64,000 nucleotides of DNA from Aquipuribacter nitratireducens (lineage in GTDB: Bacteria > Actinomycetota > Actinomycetes > Actinomycetales > JBBAYJ01). Numbering within the stretch: the first letter of the stretch is position 1; each line of letters opens with the position of its first letter. Below are positions 1 through 8,566 of this stretch, piece by piece. The notes beneath the pieces are model-generated. The model ran no database searches and was not told the origin of the DNA. It was given only the letters and a program-made list of their open reading frames with translations. The stretch spans positions 124,001 to 188,000 of the forward strand of contig NZ_JBBEOG010000001.1 in the NCBI RefSeq assembly GCF_037860835.1, in the 5' to 3' direction. Position numbers and translations under genes: made by a program.

Positions 1-380
1 TGCGGGTGACGGTCCAACGCCGCCCCGGCCAGGTCGACGACGATCCGGTTGGCCTCCTCGGCATCGCGGGCCCAGTGCACGACACCGCCGCGGGCGGTGA
101 CGGCGGCCTCGAGCTGCTCCAGCAGCTCGGGCAGCCGGGCCATGGTGTCGGCCTTGAGCGCCTCTCCGGCGAGCCGGAGCTCCTCCCAGTCCGGCACCTC
201 GGCGACGACCCTCGCGCGCTTGCCACGGATGGTCGTCGTCGCGTGCGCGAGGTTGCGCCGCAGCTGGTCGTCGGTGAGCGTGCGCGCCGCGGCGTGGGGG
301 AACGAGTCGGTGCCCCGCAGGTGCGACCCGGACGAGGCCGGAGGCGGGGGAGCGGCGGGCATCCCGAGGAACGTCGTCAT
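1..380 (-). CDS. lutB: LutB-type iron-sulfur lactate utilization protein, 5' part only
   Basis: Only the first 126 codons are present; the gene runs off the left edge of the window. The ATG lies 4 nt after the lutA stop, so the two are translationally close. The visible N-terminus (MTTFLGMPAAPPPPASSGSH, then a segment rich in RRNLAHAT and an acidic helix with VVHWARDAEEAN) matches the start of LutB/YkgF proteins, in which a DUF162-like domain precedes a [4Fe-4S] ferredoxin domain. The Fe-S cysteines are beyond the edge. In the family, LutA, LutB and LutC together oxidise L-lactate to pyruvate at the membrane. lutC is expected further left. The assignment rests on similarity by eye and on the adjacent lutA. 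Confidence 0.8.
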   Translation of the reverse strand, partial: MTTFLGMPAAPPPPASSGSHLRGTDSFPHAAARTLTDDQLRRNLAHATTTIRGKRARVVAEVPDWEELRLAGEALKADTMARLPELLEQLEAAVTARGGVVHWARDAEEANRIVVDLAGAALDRHP

Positions 381-384
381 CCCG

Positions 385-1182
385 TCACCCCGTCACCCGC
401 TCAGGCCGGTCGGCGCGCGTGCTCGCGAGGATCTCCGCGAGGTGCACCGCACGGGGGGTGCCGTCGCCACGCGTGGTCGACAGCCGGGACAGGCCCCCGC
501 CGAGGTGGAGCAGGCACGACGCGTCGCCGGCCGACACCACCTCCGCCCCGGTCGAGCAGATCGCGCTGCACTTGTCGGCGAGCATCGCGGATGACGTGTC
601 GGCGTTCTTCACCGCGAACGTGCCGCCGAACCCGCAGCACTGCTCGGCCCCCGGCAGCTCGACGAGGTCGATACCTCCGACCGCCCGGAGCAGCTGCAGG
701 GGTCTGTCGCCGACCCGGGCCATCCGGAGCGAGTGGCACGTCGGGTGGTACGTCACGCGGTGGGGGTACCAGGCGCCGACGTCGGTCACCCCGAGCACGT
801 CGACGAGCAGCTCGCTGAGCTCGAACGTCCGCGCGGCGACGGCTCGAGCGCGCGCGGCGAGGGCCGTGTCGCCGGCCTGCTCGGCGACGTCGGCGTGCTG
901 GTGACGCACCGACCCGGTGCACGACCCCGACGGCACCACGACCGCCTCCGCGCCGCCGTCGGGACCCTCACCCAGCGCCCGCTCGAACGTCTCCACGTAA
1001 CGCCGCACCAGCGGCAGCGCCATCGCGGGGTACCCGGAGTTCACATGCATCTGCCCACAGCACGTCTGCTCGGGCGGGAACACCACCTCGTGACCCAGAC
1101 GCTCGAGCAACCGGACCGTCGCAACGCCGACCTCAGGAGCCACCGTGTCGGCGAGGCACGTGACGAACAACGCGATCCTCAT
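385..1182 (-). CDS. lutA: LutA-type (Fe-S)-binding lactate utilization protein
   Basis: 265 aa, typical for LutA/YkgE. Two cysteine-rich CCG modules are visible: CCGQMH around residue 41 and CCGFGGTFAVK around residue 185, each preceded by a further conserved Cys region (VTCLAD near the start, YHPTCHSLR around residue 148). These modules bind iron-sulfur clusters or heterodisulfide-type ligands in the family. Role: part of the LutABC complex that oxidises L-lactate to pyruvate. It is the first gene of the leftward lut operon and is divergent from the rhamnosidase. The intergenic region carries one LacI-type operator, so lactate oxidation is probably induced with rhamnose breakdown, where L-lactate is the end product of L-lactaldehyde oxidation. 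Confidence 0.9.
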   Translation of the reverse strand: MRIALFVTCLADTVAPEVGVATVRLLERLGHEVVFPPEQTCCGQMHVNSGYPAMALPLVRRYVETFERALGEGPDGGAEAVVVPSGSCTGSVRHQHADVAEQAGDTALAARARAVAARTFELSELLVDVLGVTDVGAWYPHRVTYHPTCHSLRMARVGDRPLQLLRAVGGIDLVELPGAEQCCGFGGTFAVKNADTSSAMLADKCSAICSTGAEVVSAGDASCLLHLGGGLSRLSTTRGDGTPRAVHLAEILASTRADRPERVTG

Positions 1183-1191
1183 GCGGCGGCC

Positions 1192-1236
1192 TTGACGTGC
1201 CCAGTCATGCGGGCCATTGTGGCCTGAATCGTTTCA
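1192..1236 (+). promoter_or_regulatory. Promoter and LacI-type operator of the rhamnosidase (shared with lutA)
   Basis: TTGACG at 1192-1197 and CATTGT at 1215-1220 (17-bp spacer) form a plausible rightward promoter. The operator TGAATCGTTTCA lies at 1225-1236, directly behind the -10 box, matching the LacI-family pattern TGAAACGTTTCA. A second short palindrome, GGCCA-TTG-TGGCC at 1212-1224, abuts it. The region separates the divergent lutA (start 1182) and rhamnosidase (start 1290) genes, so one bound repressor could control both. Confidence 0.75.
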
Positions 1237-1289
1237 CTGCGTCCACCGCCCCGGAGCCTCGTCCTCCGCCGCACCCTAAGGAGCGCTGC

Positions 1290-4115
1290 ATGCCTGCGCC
1301 ATCGGCACCCGTCGACGTCCGCTTCGACCACCTGCCCGCCGGGCGACCTGCGCTGGGGATCGGCAGCGCCGAGCCACGCCTGTCGTGGAAGGTCCTCGAG
1401 GCCCCCTCGGACTACAGCCAGGCGGCCTACGAGATCGAGCTCAGCCGGAGCGGCGAGACCGCCACGTACGTGGTCGAGTCCGACGAGCAGGTACTCATCC
1501 CGTGGCCCGCGGCGCCGCTGTCGTCCGGCGAGGCGGCCGAGGTGCGAGTGCGCGTCCGCGCCTCGGACGGCGACTGGAGCGGGTGGAGCGACCCCGCCTC
1601 CGTCGAGGCCGGGCTGCTGGGGGTCGAGGACTGGTCGGCACGGTTCGTCTCGCCCGCGGGGGCCCCGGCCGGGGGGGAGGGCCCTGCGCCCGTCCTCGTC
1701 GGACGGCTCACCCTCCCCGACGGCGTCGTGCATGCCCGGCTGCGCGCCACCGCGCACGGCGTCTATCGGGCGCACGTCAACGGCCGCCATGTCGGCGACG
1801 AGGAGCTGGCCCCGGGCTGGACGAGCTACTCCCACCGGCTGCGCTACCAGACGCACGACGTCACCGACCTCGTCTCCCACGGGGAGAACGTCGTCGAGGT
1901 GCTGCTCGGCAACGGCTGGTACCGGGGTCGGCTCGGGTTCCTCGGGCAGCGCGGCCTCTACGGCGACCGCCTCGCGCTGCTCCTGCAGCTCGAGGTGACG
2001 ACGGCCGACGGCCGTGTCCACGTCGTCGGGACCGACGGGTCCTGGGGCTGGCGCCCGAGCGGCGTCCTGGCCGACGACCTCTACGACGGCGAGGAGCAGG
2101 ACCTGCGCATCCCCCTGCTGGGGGACCCCGACGCCGACCACGGGATTGTCGACGTCCTCGACGACACCGACGCGCCCCTGAGCCGGCTCGTCGCTCCGGA
2201 GGGCCCCCCGGTCCGGGTGACCGACGAGCTCCCCGCCGTCGAGGTGTTCACCTCGCCGTCGGGTCGCACCCTCGTCGACTTCGGTCAGAACGTCGTCGGC
2301 CGCATCCGCCTCCGCGCCCGCGGCACCAGCGCCGGGCAGCGCGTCGTCGTCCGCCACGCCGAGGTGCTGGAGGACGGCGAGCTCGGCACCCGACCGCTGC
2401 GCACCGCGAAGGCGACCGACACCTACACGTGCGCCGGGGCGGGCGAGGAGGTCCTCGAGCCGCTCCTGACCTTTCACGGGTTCCGCTACGCGGAGGTCGA
2501 GGGCGTCGACGACCTCCGGCCCGACGACCTCACGGCGGTCGTCCTCGGCTCCGACCTCGTCCGCACCGGCTGGTTCTCCTCCGGCCACGAGCTGCTCGAC
2601 CGGTTCCACGAGAACGTCGTATGGGGGATGCGGGGGAACTTCCTCGACGTGCCGACCGACTGCCCGCAGCGCGACGAGCGACTCGGGTGGACCGGCGACA
2701 TCCAGGTCTTCGCCCCGACCGCCAGCTACCTCTTCGACTGCGCCGGCTTCCTCTCGACGTGGCTGCAGGACCTCGCCGCCGACCAGCTCGACGACGGCGG
2801 CGTGCCGTTCGTCGTCCCCGACGTCATCCGCGGCGAGGAGGCGGCGGCCGCCGCGTGGGGCGACGCCGCCGCCGTCGTGCCCACCGTCCTCCACGAGCGC
2901 TTCGCCGACGTCGACGTGCTGCGACGCCAGCTGCCGAGCATGCGGGCGTGGACGGACAAGCTCGTCTCCCTCACCGACGAGTCCGGGCTGTGGCAGGGCG
3001 GGTTCCAGTTCGGCGACTGGCTCGACCCGACCGCCTCCCCGCACGCCCCGTTCGACGCGAAGGCCGACCCGGACGTCGTCGCCACCGCCCACCTCGTCCG
3101 CTCCGCCGAGCTCACCGCCCGGGCCGCGCGGCTCGTGGGGGAGGACGACGTCGCCGCCCATTACGACGACGTCGCGGCGCGCACGAAGGCCGCGTTCCAG
3201 AAGGCGTACGTCACGGCGTCCGGGCGGGTGCTGTCCGACGCCCAGACCGTGTACGCGCTCGTCCTGTGCTGGGACCTCCTCCCCACCGAGGAGGCCCGTC
3301 GCGGCGCCGCGGACCGGCTCGCCGACCTCGTGCGCGGCTCCGGCTTCCGGATCAGCACCGGGTTCGTCGGGACCCCGCTCGTCACCGACGCCCTCACCGA
3401 CACCGGGTACGCCGACCTCGCCTTCCGGCTGCTGCTGCAGACCGGCTGCCCGTCGTGGCTGTACTCGGTGACGATGGGCGCGACCACGGTCTGGGAACGC
3501 TGGGACTCCATGCTCCCGGACGGGACCATCAACCCCGGTGAGATGACGTCGTTCAACCACTACGCTCTCGGCGCGGTCGCCGACTGGCTCCACCGTCGCG
3601 TCGCCGGGCTGGCTCCCGCGGCGCCCGGCTACCGCAGGATCGCCGTCCGTCCCGTGCCGACCCCGCACCTCGACCACGTGACAGCGCGGCACGAGACGCC
3701 GTACGGCCCCGCGGAGGTGGCGTGGCGACGCGAGGCCGGCACGGTGCACGTCCGGCTCGAGGTGCCGGTCGGGGCCACCGCCGATGTCACGCTGACCGGT
3801 GGCGAACCGACGAGGGTCCGGCACGGCCGCCACGAGTGGGCAGTGCCCGACCCCTGCGTCGACAGCGCGCCGACGGCACCCGCCACCGTCCGCGACGTCC
3901 TCGACGACGAACACCTGTGGCAGCGGGTCGTCTCGGCGGCGCAGGAGCTCGACGTCGTCGGCGACGAGGCCGCTGCGGCCGCACGGGTGCGGCCCTACCT
4001 CGGGTCGTCGATCCACGCGCTCGCGCCGGCGCTGCTCGGACCGATGGGCATCGGGGAGCACGGCCCCCTCGCCGACCGGCTCCGAACGATCCTGCCTGCC
4101 CACGCGGACGCCTGA
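1290..4115 (+). CDS. GH78 alpha-L-rhamnosidase
   Basis: 941 aa. The start was placed at the ATG behind AAGGAG (1278-1283); the open frame extends further upstream but overlaps the promoter and operator. Order seen: N-terminal beta-sandwich (RFDHLPAGRPALGIG), carbohydrate-binding-like domain with LGNGWYRGRLGF, linker with TLVDFGQNVVGRIRL, then the (alpha/alpha)6 catalytic domain with VPTDCPQRDERLGWTGD (acidic catalytic residues of GH78), GATTVWERWDSM (candidate general base Glu) and MTSFNHYALGAV, then a C-terminal beta domain. No signal peptide is visible, so it is probably cytoplasmic and acts on imported rhamnosides. The last 80 or so residues after the beta domain are an unusual helical tail. 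It heads the rhamnose regulon. Confidence 0.93.
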   Translation: MPAPSAPVDVRFDHLPAGRPALGIGSAEPRLSWKVLEAPSDYSQAAYEIELSRSGETATYVVESDEQVLIPWPAAPLSSGEAAEVRVRVRASDGDWSGWSDPASVEAGLLGVEDWSARFVSPAGAPAGGEGPAPVLVGRLTLPDGVVHARLRATAHGVYRAHVNGRHVGDEELAPGWTSYSHRLRYQTHDVTDLVSHGENVVEVLLGNGWYRGRLGFLGQRGLYGDRLALLLQLEVTTADGRVHVVGTDGSWGWRPSGVLADDLYDGEEQDLRIPLLGDPDADHGIVDVLDDTDAPLSRLVAPEGPPVRVTDELPAVEVFTSPSGRTLVDFGQNVVGRIRLRARGTSAGQRVVVRHAEVLEDGELGTRPLRTAKATDTYTCAGAGEEVLEPLLTFHGFRYAEVEGVDDLRPDDLTAVVLGSDLVRTGWFSSGHELLDRFHENVVWGMRGNFLDVPTDCPQRDERLGWTGDIQVFAPTASYLFDCAGFLSTWLQDLAADQLDDGGVPFVVPDVIRGEEAAAAAWGDAAAVVPTVLHERFADVDVLRRQLPSMRAWTDKLVSLTDESGLWQGGFQFGDWLDPTASPHAPFDAKADPDVVATAHLVRSAELTARAARLVGEDDVAAHYDDVAARTKAAFQKAYVTASGRVLSDAQTVYALVLCWDLLPTEEARRGAADRLADLVRGSGFRISTGFVGTPLVTDALTDTGYADLAFRLLLQTGCPSWLYSVTMGATTVWERWDSMLPDGTINPGEMTSFNHYALGAVADWLHRRVAGLAPAAPGYRRIAVRPVPTPHLDHVTARHETPYGPAEVAWRREAGTVHVRLEVPVGATADVTLTGGEPTRVRHGRHEWAVPDPCVDSAPTAPATVRDVLDDEHLWQRVVSAAQELDVVGDEAAAAARVRPYLGSSIHALAPALLGPMGIGEHGPLADRLRTILPAHADA

Positions 4116-4140
4116 GGGCGGGTCGTTACCGGATCGAGAC

Positions 4141-4219
4141 TGAATCCATTCACTACGGGCGCCTGTGACCTCTTGACGACGCACCTCAGCGCCGTCTACC
4201 GTCGGAATGAATCGTTTCA
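4141..4219 (+). promoter_or_regulatory. Promoter of the ABC importer flanked by two LacI operators
   Basis: An upstream operator TGAATCCATTCA at 4141-4152 (perfect palindrome) and a downstream operator TGAATCGTTTCA at 4208-4219 flank a promoter with TTGACG at 4173-4178 and TACCGT at 4197-4202 (18-bp spacer). Operator centres are 67 bp apart. The downstream copy sits 5 nt behind the -10 box and contains the out-of-place ATG at 4207, which is therefore not the gene start. The paired arrangement suggests a repression loop. Confidence 0.75.
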
Positions 4220-4257
4220 CTAGCGGGTCGACGTCGACCTGGGTGGAGGACACACCA

Positions 4258-5613
4258 ATGATCCCAACGCGAATCTCCCGCCGCGCCGCGGCCGTGACGG
4301 CGGCGCTGCTCGCGCCCGTGTTCGCCCTCGCCGCCTGCGGCGACGACGCCGGCTCCGAATCCGGAGGCGACGCCAGCGACGCCGCCGGCTCGGCCGAGCC
4401 CGTCGAGCTCTCGATCCTCATCGACGACGCCGAGAACAGCCTCCTGCTGTTCGAGGGGCTCACCGAGGCCTACACCGAGCAGAACCCGAACGTCACGTTC
4501 TCGGTCGAGACCCGCCCGGGCGGCGGTGAGGGCGACAACATCGTGAAGACCCGCCTCGCGACCGGCGACATGACGGACCTCTTCTTCTACAACTCCGGCT
4601 CCCTCCTCGCAGCGCTCAACCCCAGCCAGACGCTCGTGCCGGTCACCGACCAGCCGTGGGTGGACAACCTGAACGACGCCTTCGTCCAGGCCGTGAGCGC
4701 CGACGAGGACGTCTTCGGTGCGCCGGTCGGCAGCAACATGGCCGGCGGCATGTTCTACAACGAGGCGATCTACGAGGAGCTCGGGCTGGACGTCCCCACG
4801 ACGTGGGAGGAGTTCATGGCCAACAACGAGGTCATCGCGGCCGAGACCGACGCCGCCCCCGTCGTGCAGACCTACCAGGACACCTGGACCTCGCAGCTGT
4901 TCGTCCTCGGCGACTTCCACAACGTCCTCGCCGACAACCCCGACTGGGCCGAGCAGTACACGGCCAACGAGGTCAAGTACGCGAGCGACGAGTCGGCCAT
5001 CCAGGGCTTCGAGCACCTCCAGGAGGTGTACGACGCCGGCTACCTCAACGAGGACTTCGCCTCGGCGACGTACCCCGAGGGCCTGGAGAAGATCGCCACC
5101 GGGGAAGGCGTGCACTACCCGATGCTGAGCTTCGCCGTCAGCGAGCTCGTCGCGAACTTCCCCGACCAGGCGGAGGACGTGGGCTTCGCCGCGCTGCCCG
5201 GCGACGACGCCGACAGCTACGGCCTCACCGTGTGGACGCCGGGCGGCATGTACCTGCCGCAGAGCACGGAGGGTGCCGAGCGTGACGCCGCCCTCGACTT
5301 CATGGGCTTCGTCGCGAGTCCCGAGGCGTGCGAGGTCCAGACCGCGGCGGCCCAGCCGACCGGCCCCTACGCGGTGGAGGGCTGCGAGCTCCCCGCCGAC
5401 GTCCCGAACGCCGTGCAGGACCTCCAGGCCTACTTCGACACCGAGGGCCAGACGAGCCCCGCGCTGGAGTTCCTGTCGCCCATCAAGGGCCCGGCTCTCG
5501 AGCAGATCACCGTCGAGGTCGGCTCCGGCATCCGCAGTGCCGAGGACGGCGCCGCCCTCTACGACGAGGACGTCGAGAAGCAGGCCCAGCAGCTCGGCAT
5601 CGAGGGCTGGTGA
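4258..5613 (+). CDS. Sugar ABC transporter substrate-binding lipoprotein
   Basis: 451 aa. The ATG at 4258 follows GGAGGA. The N-terminus has twin Arg, a hydrophobic stretch and the lipobox FALAAC, so the mature protein is a lipid-anchored binding protein outside the membrane. The body has the family 1 solute-binding fold (ILIDDAENSLLLFEGLTEAY, RLATGDMTDLFFYNSGS, MFYNEAIYEELGLDVPTTWEE, GLTVWTPGGMYLP). Given its place between a rhamnosidase and rhamnose catabolic genes and under the same operator, the ligand is inferred to be rhamnose or a rhamnose-containing oligosaccharide. A strong hairpin separates it from the permease genes, a common way to keep binding protein levels above permease levels. 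Confidence 0.92.
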   Translation: MIPTRISRRAAAVTAALLAPVFALAACGDDAGSESGGDASDAAGSAEPVELSILIDDAENSLLLFEGLTEAYTEQNPNVTFSVETRPGGGEGDNIVKTRLATGDMTDLFFYNSGSLLAALNPSQTLVPVTDQPWVDNLNDAFVQAVSADEDVFGAPVGSNMAGGMFYNEAIYEELGLDVPTTWEEFMANNEVIAAETDAAPVVQTYQDTWTSQLFVLGDFHNVLADNPDWAEQYTANEVKYASDESAIQGFEHLQEVYDAGYLNEDFASATYPEGLEKIATGEGVHYPMLSFAVSELVANFPDQAEDVGFAALPGDDADSYGLTVWTPGGMYLPQSTEGAERDAALDFMGFVASPEACEVQTAAAQPTGPYAVEGCELPADVPNAVQDLQAYFDTEGQTSPALEFLSPIKGPALEQITVEVGSGIRSAEDGAALYDEDVEKQAQQLGIEGW

Positions 5614-5628
5614 CCTGATCCACCCACC

Positions 5629-5666
5629 ACGGCCGGCCCGGTCGGGCACTCGACCGGGCCGGCCGT
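5629..5666 (+). terminator. Perfect 16-bp hairpin between binding-protein and permease genes
   Basis: Arms at 5629-5644 and 5651-5666 are exact reverse complements with the 6-nt loop GGCACT, starting 15 nt after the binding-protein stop. There is no U-tract. It lies inside the operon, so it is more likely an attenuator or 3' mRNA-stabilising structure than a full terminator. Confidence 0.7.
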
Positions 5667-5702
5667 GCACCACCAGGTCCGCCGCCCGAGGAGGGGTGTC
5701 CC

Positions 5703-6641
5703 ATGACCGTCACCGCCGACCGATCGAGGGACGCCGCCCTCGAGGCGCAGGGGCCGAGGAAGCACCGCCGCCCGCGCGGCAGCCACGCCCGCAGCGCCTA
5801 CCCGTTCTGGTTCTACCTCCCCGCGGCGATCGTCTACGGCGTCCTGTTCCTCGCGCCGACGTTCTTCTCCTTCTACTTCAGCCTCACGCGCTGGTCGCTC
5901 TTCGACCAGGAGTTCATCGGGTTCGACAACTTCGTCCAGTTCTTCCAGGAGCCGGCCCTCGTCACCGGTCTCGTCAACACGCTCGTCTACGGGTCCGTGA
6001 CCTCGGCGGCGAAGGTCGTCCTCGGCCTCGCGCTCGCGGTGCTCCTCACCTCGCAGATCGTCGCGCGGGGCTGGCTGCGGTCCGTCGTCTTCTTCCCCGT
6101 GCTCGTCAGCACCATCGGCGTCGGCATCACGTTCCAGGTCCTCATGGACCCGCAGGACGGGCTCATCAACACGACGCTCGCCGTCTTCGGTGTCGACGGA
6201 CCCGGCTGGCTCACCGACCCCGACCTCGCGCTGCTGTCCGTCGCGGCGGTCGACGTGTGGAAGGGGGTGGGCCTCGCGACCGTCATCTACATCGCCGGGC
6301 TCGTGTCCATCCCGCGGGACTACCTCGAGGCGGCGGCCGTCGACGGCACGACCGCCTGGCAGCGCTTCCGCACGATCACGCTGCCGCTCATGCGCCCGGC
6401 CACCGCGACGGTCATCATCCTGTCGCTCATCGGCGGCCTACGGTCCTTCGACCTCATCTGGGCGATGACGCGGGGCGGGCCCGGGTTCACGTCGGACGTC
6501 ATCGCGTCCGTCATCTACAAGCAGTACCAAGCCGGCTTCTACGGCCTGTCGACCGCGGGCAACGTCGTGCTCTTCGCTGTCGTCACCGCCATCGTCGTGC
6601 CGCTGTCGTGGTGGCTCAACAAGCGCCAGGAGGACCTGTGA
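5703..6641 (+). CDS. Sugar ABC transporter permease (MalF type)
   Basis: 312 aa. Start ATG behind GAGGAGGGG. A basic N-terminal tail is followed by about six membrane segments (YPFWFYLPAAIVYGVLFLAP is the first). The EAA loop that contacts the ATPase is visible around residues 200-220 (IPRDYLEAAAVDGTTAWQRF, then ITLPLM). It pairs with the next permease; the stop overlaps the next start by 4 nt. Substrate is inferred from the locus to be rhamnose or rhamnosides. No ATPase gene is present in this cluster, so a shared MsiK-type ATPase elsewhere is expected, as is common for actinobacterial sugar importers. Confidence 0.93.
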   Translation: MTVTADRSRDAALEAQGPRKHRRPRGSHARSAYPFWFYLPAAIVYGVLFLAPTFFSFYFSLTRWSLFDQEFIGFDNFVQFFQEPALVTGLVNTLVYGSVTSAAKVVLGLALAVLLTSQIVARGWLRSVVFFPVLVSTIGVGITFQVLMDPQDGLINTTLAVFGVDGPGWLTDPDLALLSVAAVDVWKGVGLATVIYIAGLVSIPRDYLEAAAVDGTTAWQRFRTITLPLMRPATATVIILSLIGGLRSFDLIWAMTRGGPGFTSDVIASVIYKQYQAGFYGLSTAGNVVLFAVVTAIVVPLSWWLNKRQEDL

Positions 6642-7513
6642 GCAGCCGGGCCACCGAAGCCGGGATCCGCACCGGCAGCCGCACCCGTCAGCGCGTCTTC
6701 AGCTGGGTGGTCGGCTCGATCGCCGTCGTCGTCAGCCTCGTCGTCTTCGTCGTCCCGTTCGCGTTCATCGCGGTCCAGGCCCTCAAGACGCGGCAGGACG
6801 CGAACCAGCTCTCCTTCGCGTGGCCGGAGGAGATCGTCCTGTGGCAGAACGTCGTCGACACGATCCAGACCCGCGACTACATCGTCGTCACGGCCCTCAT
6901 CAACAGCACGATCCTCACCGTCGCCAGCGTCACGTTGATGATCATCTTCGCCGCGATGGTCGGCTACGTCCTCCAGCGCCGCACCACGCGGTGGACCGGG
7001 TTCATCAACTTCCTCGTGCTGTCCGGGCTCATCATCCCGCCTGCGGTCGTGCCGACGATCTGGGTCCTCCAGGGTCTCGGCCTGTTCCGGACCCTCACCG
7101 GCATGGTGTTCGTCGAGGTCGCCTTCGGACTGTCGTTCAGCATCCTGCTGTTCCGCGCCTTCATGTCGACGATCCCGAGGGAGCTCGACGAGGCCGCGAC
7201 GATCGACGGTGCCGGGCCGCTGCGGGTGTTCTTCCAGGTGATCTTCCCGCTGCTGCGTTCGGTCGTCCTCACCGTGATCATCGTGCAGTCCGTCGTCGTG
7301 TGGAACGACTTCGTCCACCCGCTGTACTTCCTGCCGGGCGACGACAACGCGACGGTGCAGCTGACGCTCTACAACTTCCAGAGCCAGTTCTCCACGCAGT
7401 ACAACCTGCTCTTCACCAACATCCTCATCATCACGATCCCGCCGCTCGTGGTGTTCCTCCTGTTCAACCGGCAGATCGTCGGCGGCTTCACCACCGGTGC
7501 CGTCAAGGGATGA
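6638..7513 (+). CDS. Sugar ABC transporter permease (MalG type)
   Basis: 291 aa. The GTG start overlaps the upstream stop (GTGA). About six membrane helices; the EAA motif is IPRELDEAATIDGAGPLRVF followed by IFPLL, typical of MalG/CUT1 permeases. The C-terminus FNRQIVGGFTTGAVKG is the usual end for this family. It forms the membrane channel with the preceding permease. The gene ends 2 nt from the stop of the convergent LacI gene, with no room for a separate terminator. Confidence 0.93.
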   Translation: MSSRATEAGIRTGSRTRQRVFSWVVGSIAVVVSLVVFVVPFAFIAVQALKTRQDANQLSFAWPEEIVLWQNVVDTIQTRDYIVVTALINSTILTVASVTLMIIFAAMVGYVLQRRTTRWTGFINFLVLSGLIIPPAVVPTIWVLQGLGLFRTLTGMVFVEVAFGLSFSILLFRAFMSTIPRELDEAATIDGAGPLRVFFQVIFPLLRSVVLTVIIVQSVVVWNDFVHPLYFLPGDDNATVQLTLYNFQSQFSTQYNLLFTNILIITIPPLVVFLLFNRQIVGGFTTGAVKG

Positions 7514-7515
7514 GG

Positions 7516-8547
7516 TCAGTCGTGGCGCCGTGCGTCGCTCGAGCGGCGGATCACGAGGTCCGGCTCGAACCGCACCTGCCGAACCGGGCGCCGCTCGCCC
7601 TCGTCGGCGGCCTGCACCTGCTCGAGGAGCAGCTGGGCACCGGTACGACCGAGCTCCTCCCGGGGCTGGCGGACCGACGACAGCGGGATGGCCGCGGAAC
7701 CGGCGAACTCGATGTCGTCGTATCCCACGATGGCGACGTCCTCGGGGACGCGAAGGCCGTGTCGGAGCAGGCCCTGGAGCAGTCCCAGGGCGGTGAGGTC
7801 GTTCGCGGCGAAGACGCCGGTGGGCCGCTCCGTCTCCGGCAGCAGGGCGATGGACTCGGCCGCACCGCGACCGGCGTCCGTGGTCAGGCCCTCCGTGGAC
7901 AGCACGAGGAGGTCGGCGCCAGCGTGGGCCGTCACCGCCGCCTCGGCGCCGGCGCGACGTTCCCGCACCTGCCGCAGCGACGAGGGCCCGCCGGCGAACG
8001 CCAGTCGACGGTGACCGCGAGCCAGCAGGTGCTCGGCCGCCAGGCGGCCGCCGACCTCGTCGTCGACGCTCACCGACGAGAACGGGGCACCGTCGGGGTA
8101 ACGGTCGAGGAACACCACGGGGATGCCGAGCCGCGTGAGGCCCTCGAGGGGCGGCGACTCGTCCGTGCTGGGGGCGATGAGCACCCCTCGCACGCGCTGC
8201 TCCTCGAAGAGCTCGAGGTAGCGCTGTTCCCGCTCGGGTCGCCCGGCGGCGTTCCCGAGGAGGACCACGCCGCCGGAGTCCTGGACGACGTCCTCGACGC
8301 CCCGTGCGACGTCGGCGAAGTACGGGTTGGCGGCGTCGATGACGACGAGTCCGATCGCGCGACCCGCGCCGGTGCGCAGCTGGCGAGCAGACTCGTTGCG
8401 CACGAAGCCGAGCCGCTCGATCGCATCCCTGACGCGCGTGAGCGTGTGGTCGGACACCCGGTCCGGACGGTTGAGGACGTTCGACACGGTGCCGACCGAC
8501 ACACCGGCAGCCACGGCGACGTCCTTGACGCTCGGGCGTGGGTTCAC
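7516..8547 (-). CDS. LacI-family transcriptional regulator of the rhamnose genes
   Basis: 343 aa. N-terminal helix-turn-helix and hinge (SVKDVAVAAGVSVGTVSNVL, residues 6-25, then RNESARQLRTG) followed by a periplasmic-binding-protein-like effector domain (IGLVVIDAANPYFADVARGV; C-terminal VAIVGYDDIEFAGSAAIPLS and SVRQPREELG). It sits between the importer and the catabolic genes. Four copies of TGAAWCNWTTCA in the neighbourhood, one 54 nt upstream of its own start, are the likely binding sites. The effector is inferred to be rhamnose, rhamnulose or a phosphate of it. Repressor activity is typical of the family, not shown here. Confidence 0.9.
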   Translation of the reverse strand: MNPRPSVKDVAVAAGVSVGTVSNVLNRPDRVSDHTLTRVRDAIERLGFVRNESARQLRTGAGRAIGLVVIDAANPYFADVARGVEDVVQDSGGVVLLGNAAGRPEREQRYLELFEEQRVRGVLIAPSTDESPPLEGLTRLGIPVVFLDRYPDGAPFSSVSVDDEVGGRLAAEHLLARGHRRLAFAGGPSSLRQVRERRAGAEAAVTAHAGADLLVLSTEGLTTDAGRGAAESIALLPETERPTGVFAANDLTALGLLQGLLRHGLRVPEDVAIVGYDDIEFAGSAAIPLSSVRQPREELGRTGAQLLLEQVQAADEGERRPVRQVRFEPDLVIRRSSDARRHD

Positions 8548-8566
8548 CGGCGGAGCCGCCGCGTGC

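Noticed and set aside
4207-4257. ATG at 4207 as start of the binding-protein gene
   Set aside because: It lies within the LacI operator; the ATG at 4258 has a ribosome site and a proper signal peptide follows.
1179-4463. Open frame of over 1000 codons on the minus strand across the rhamnosidase
   Set aside because: Shadow of GC-rich coding DNA; composition is Arg/Gly/Val/Asp-rich without motifs, while the plus strand has clear GH78 motifs.
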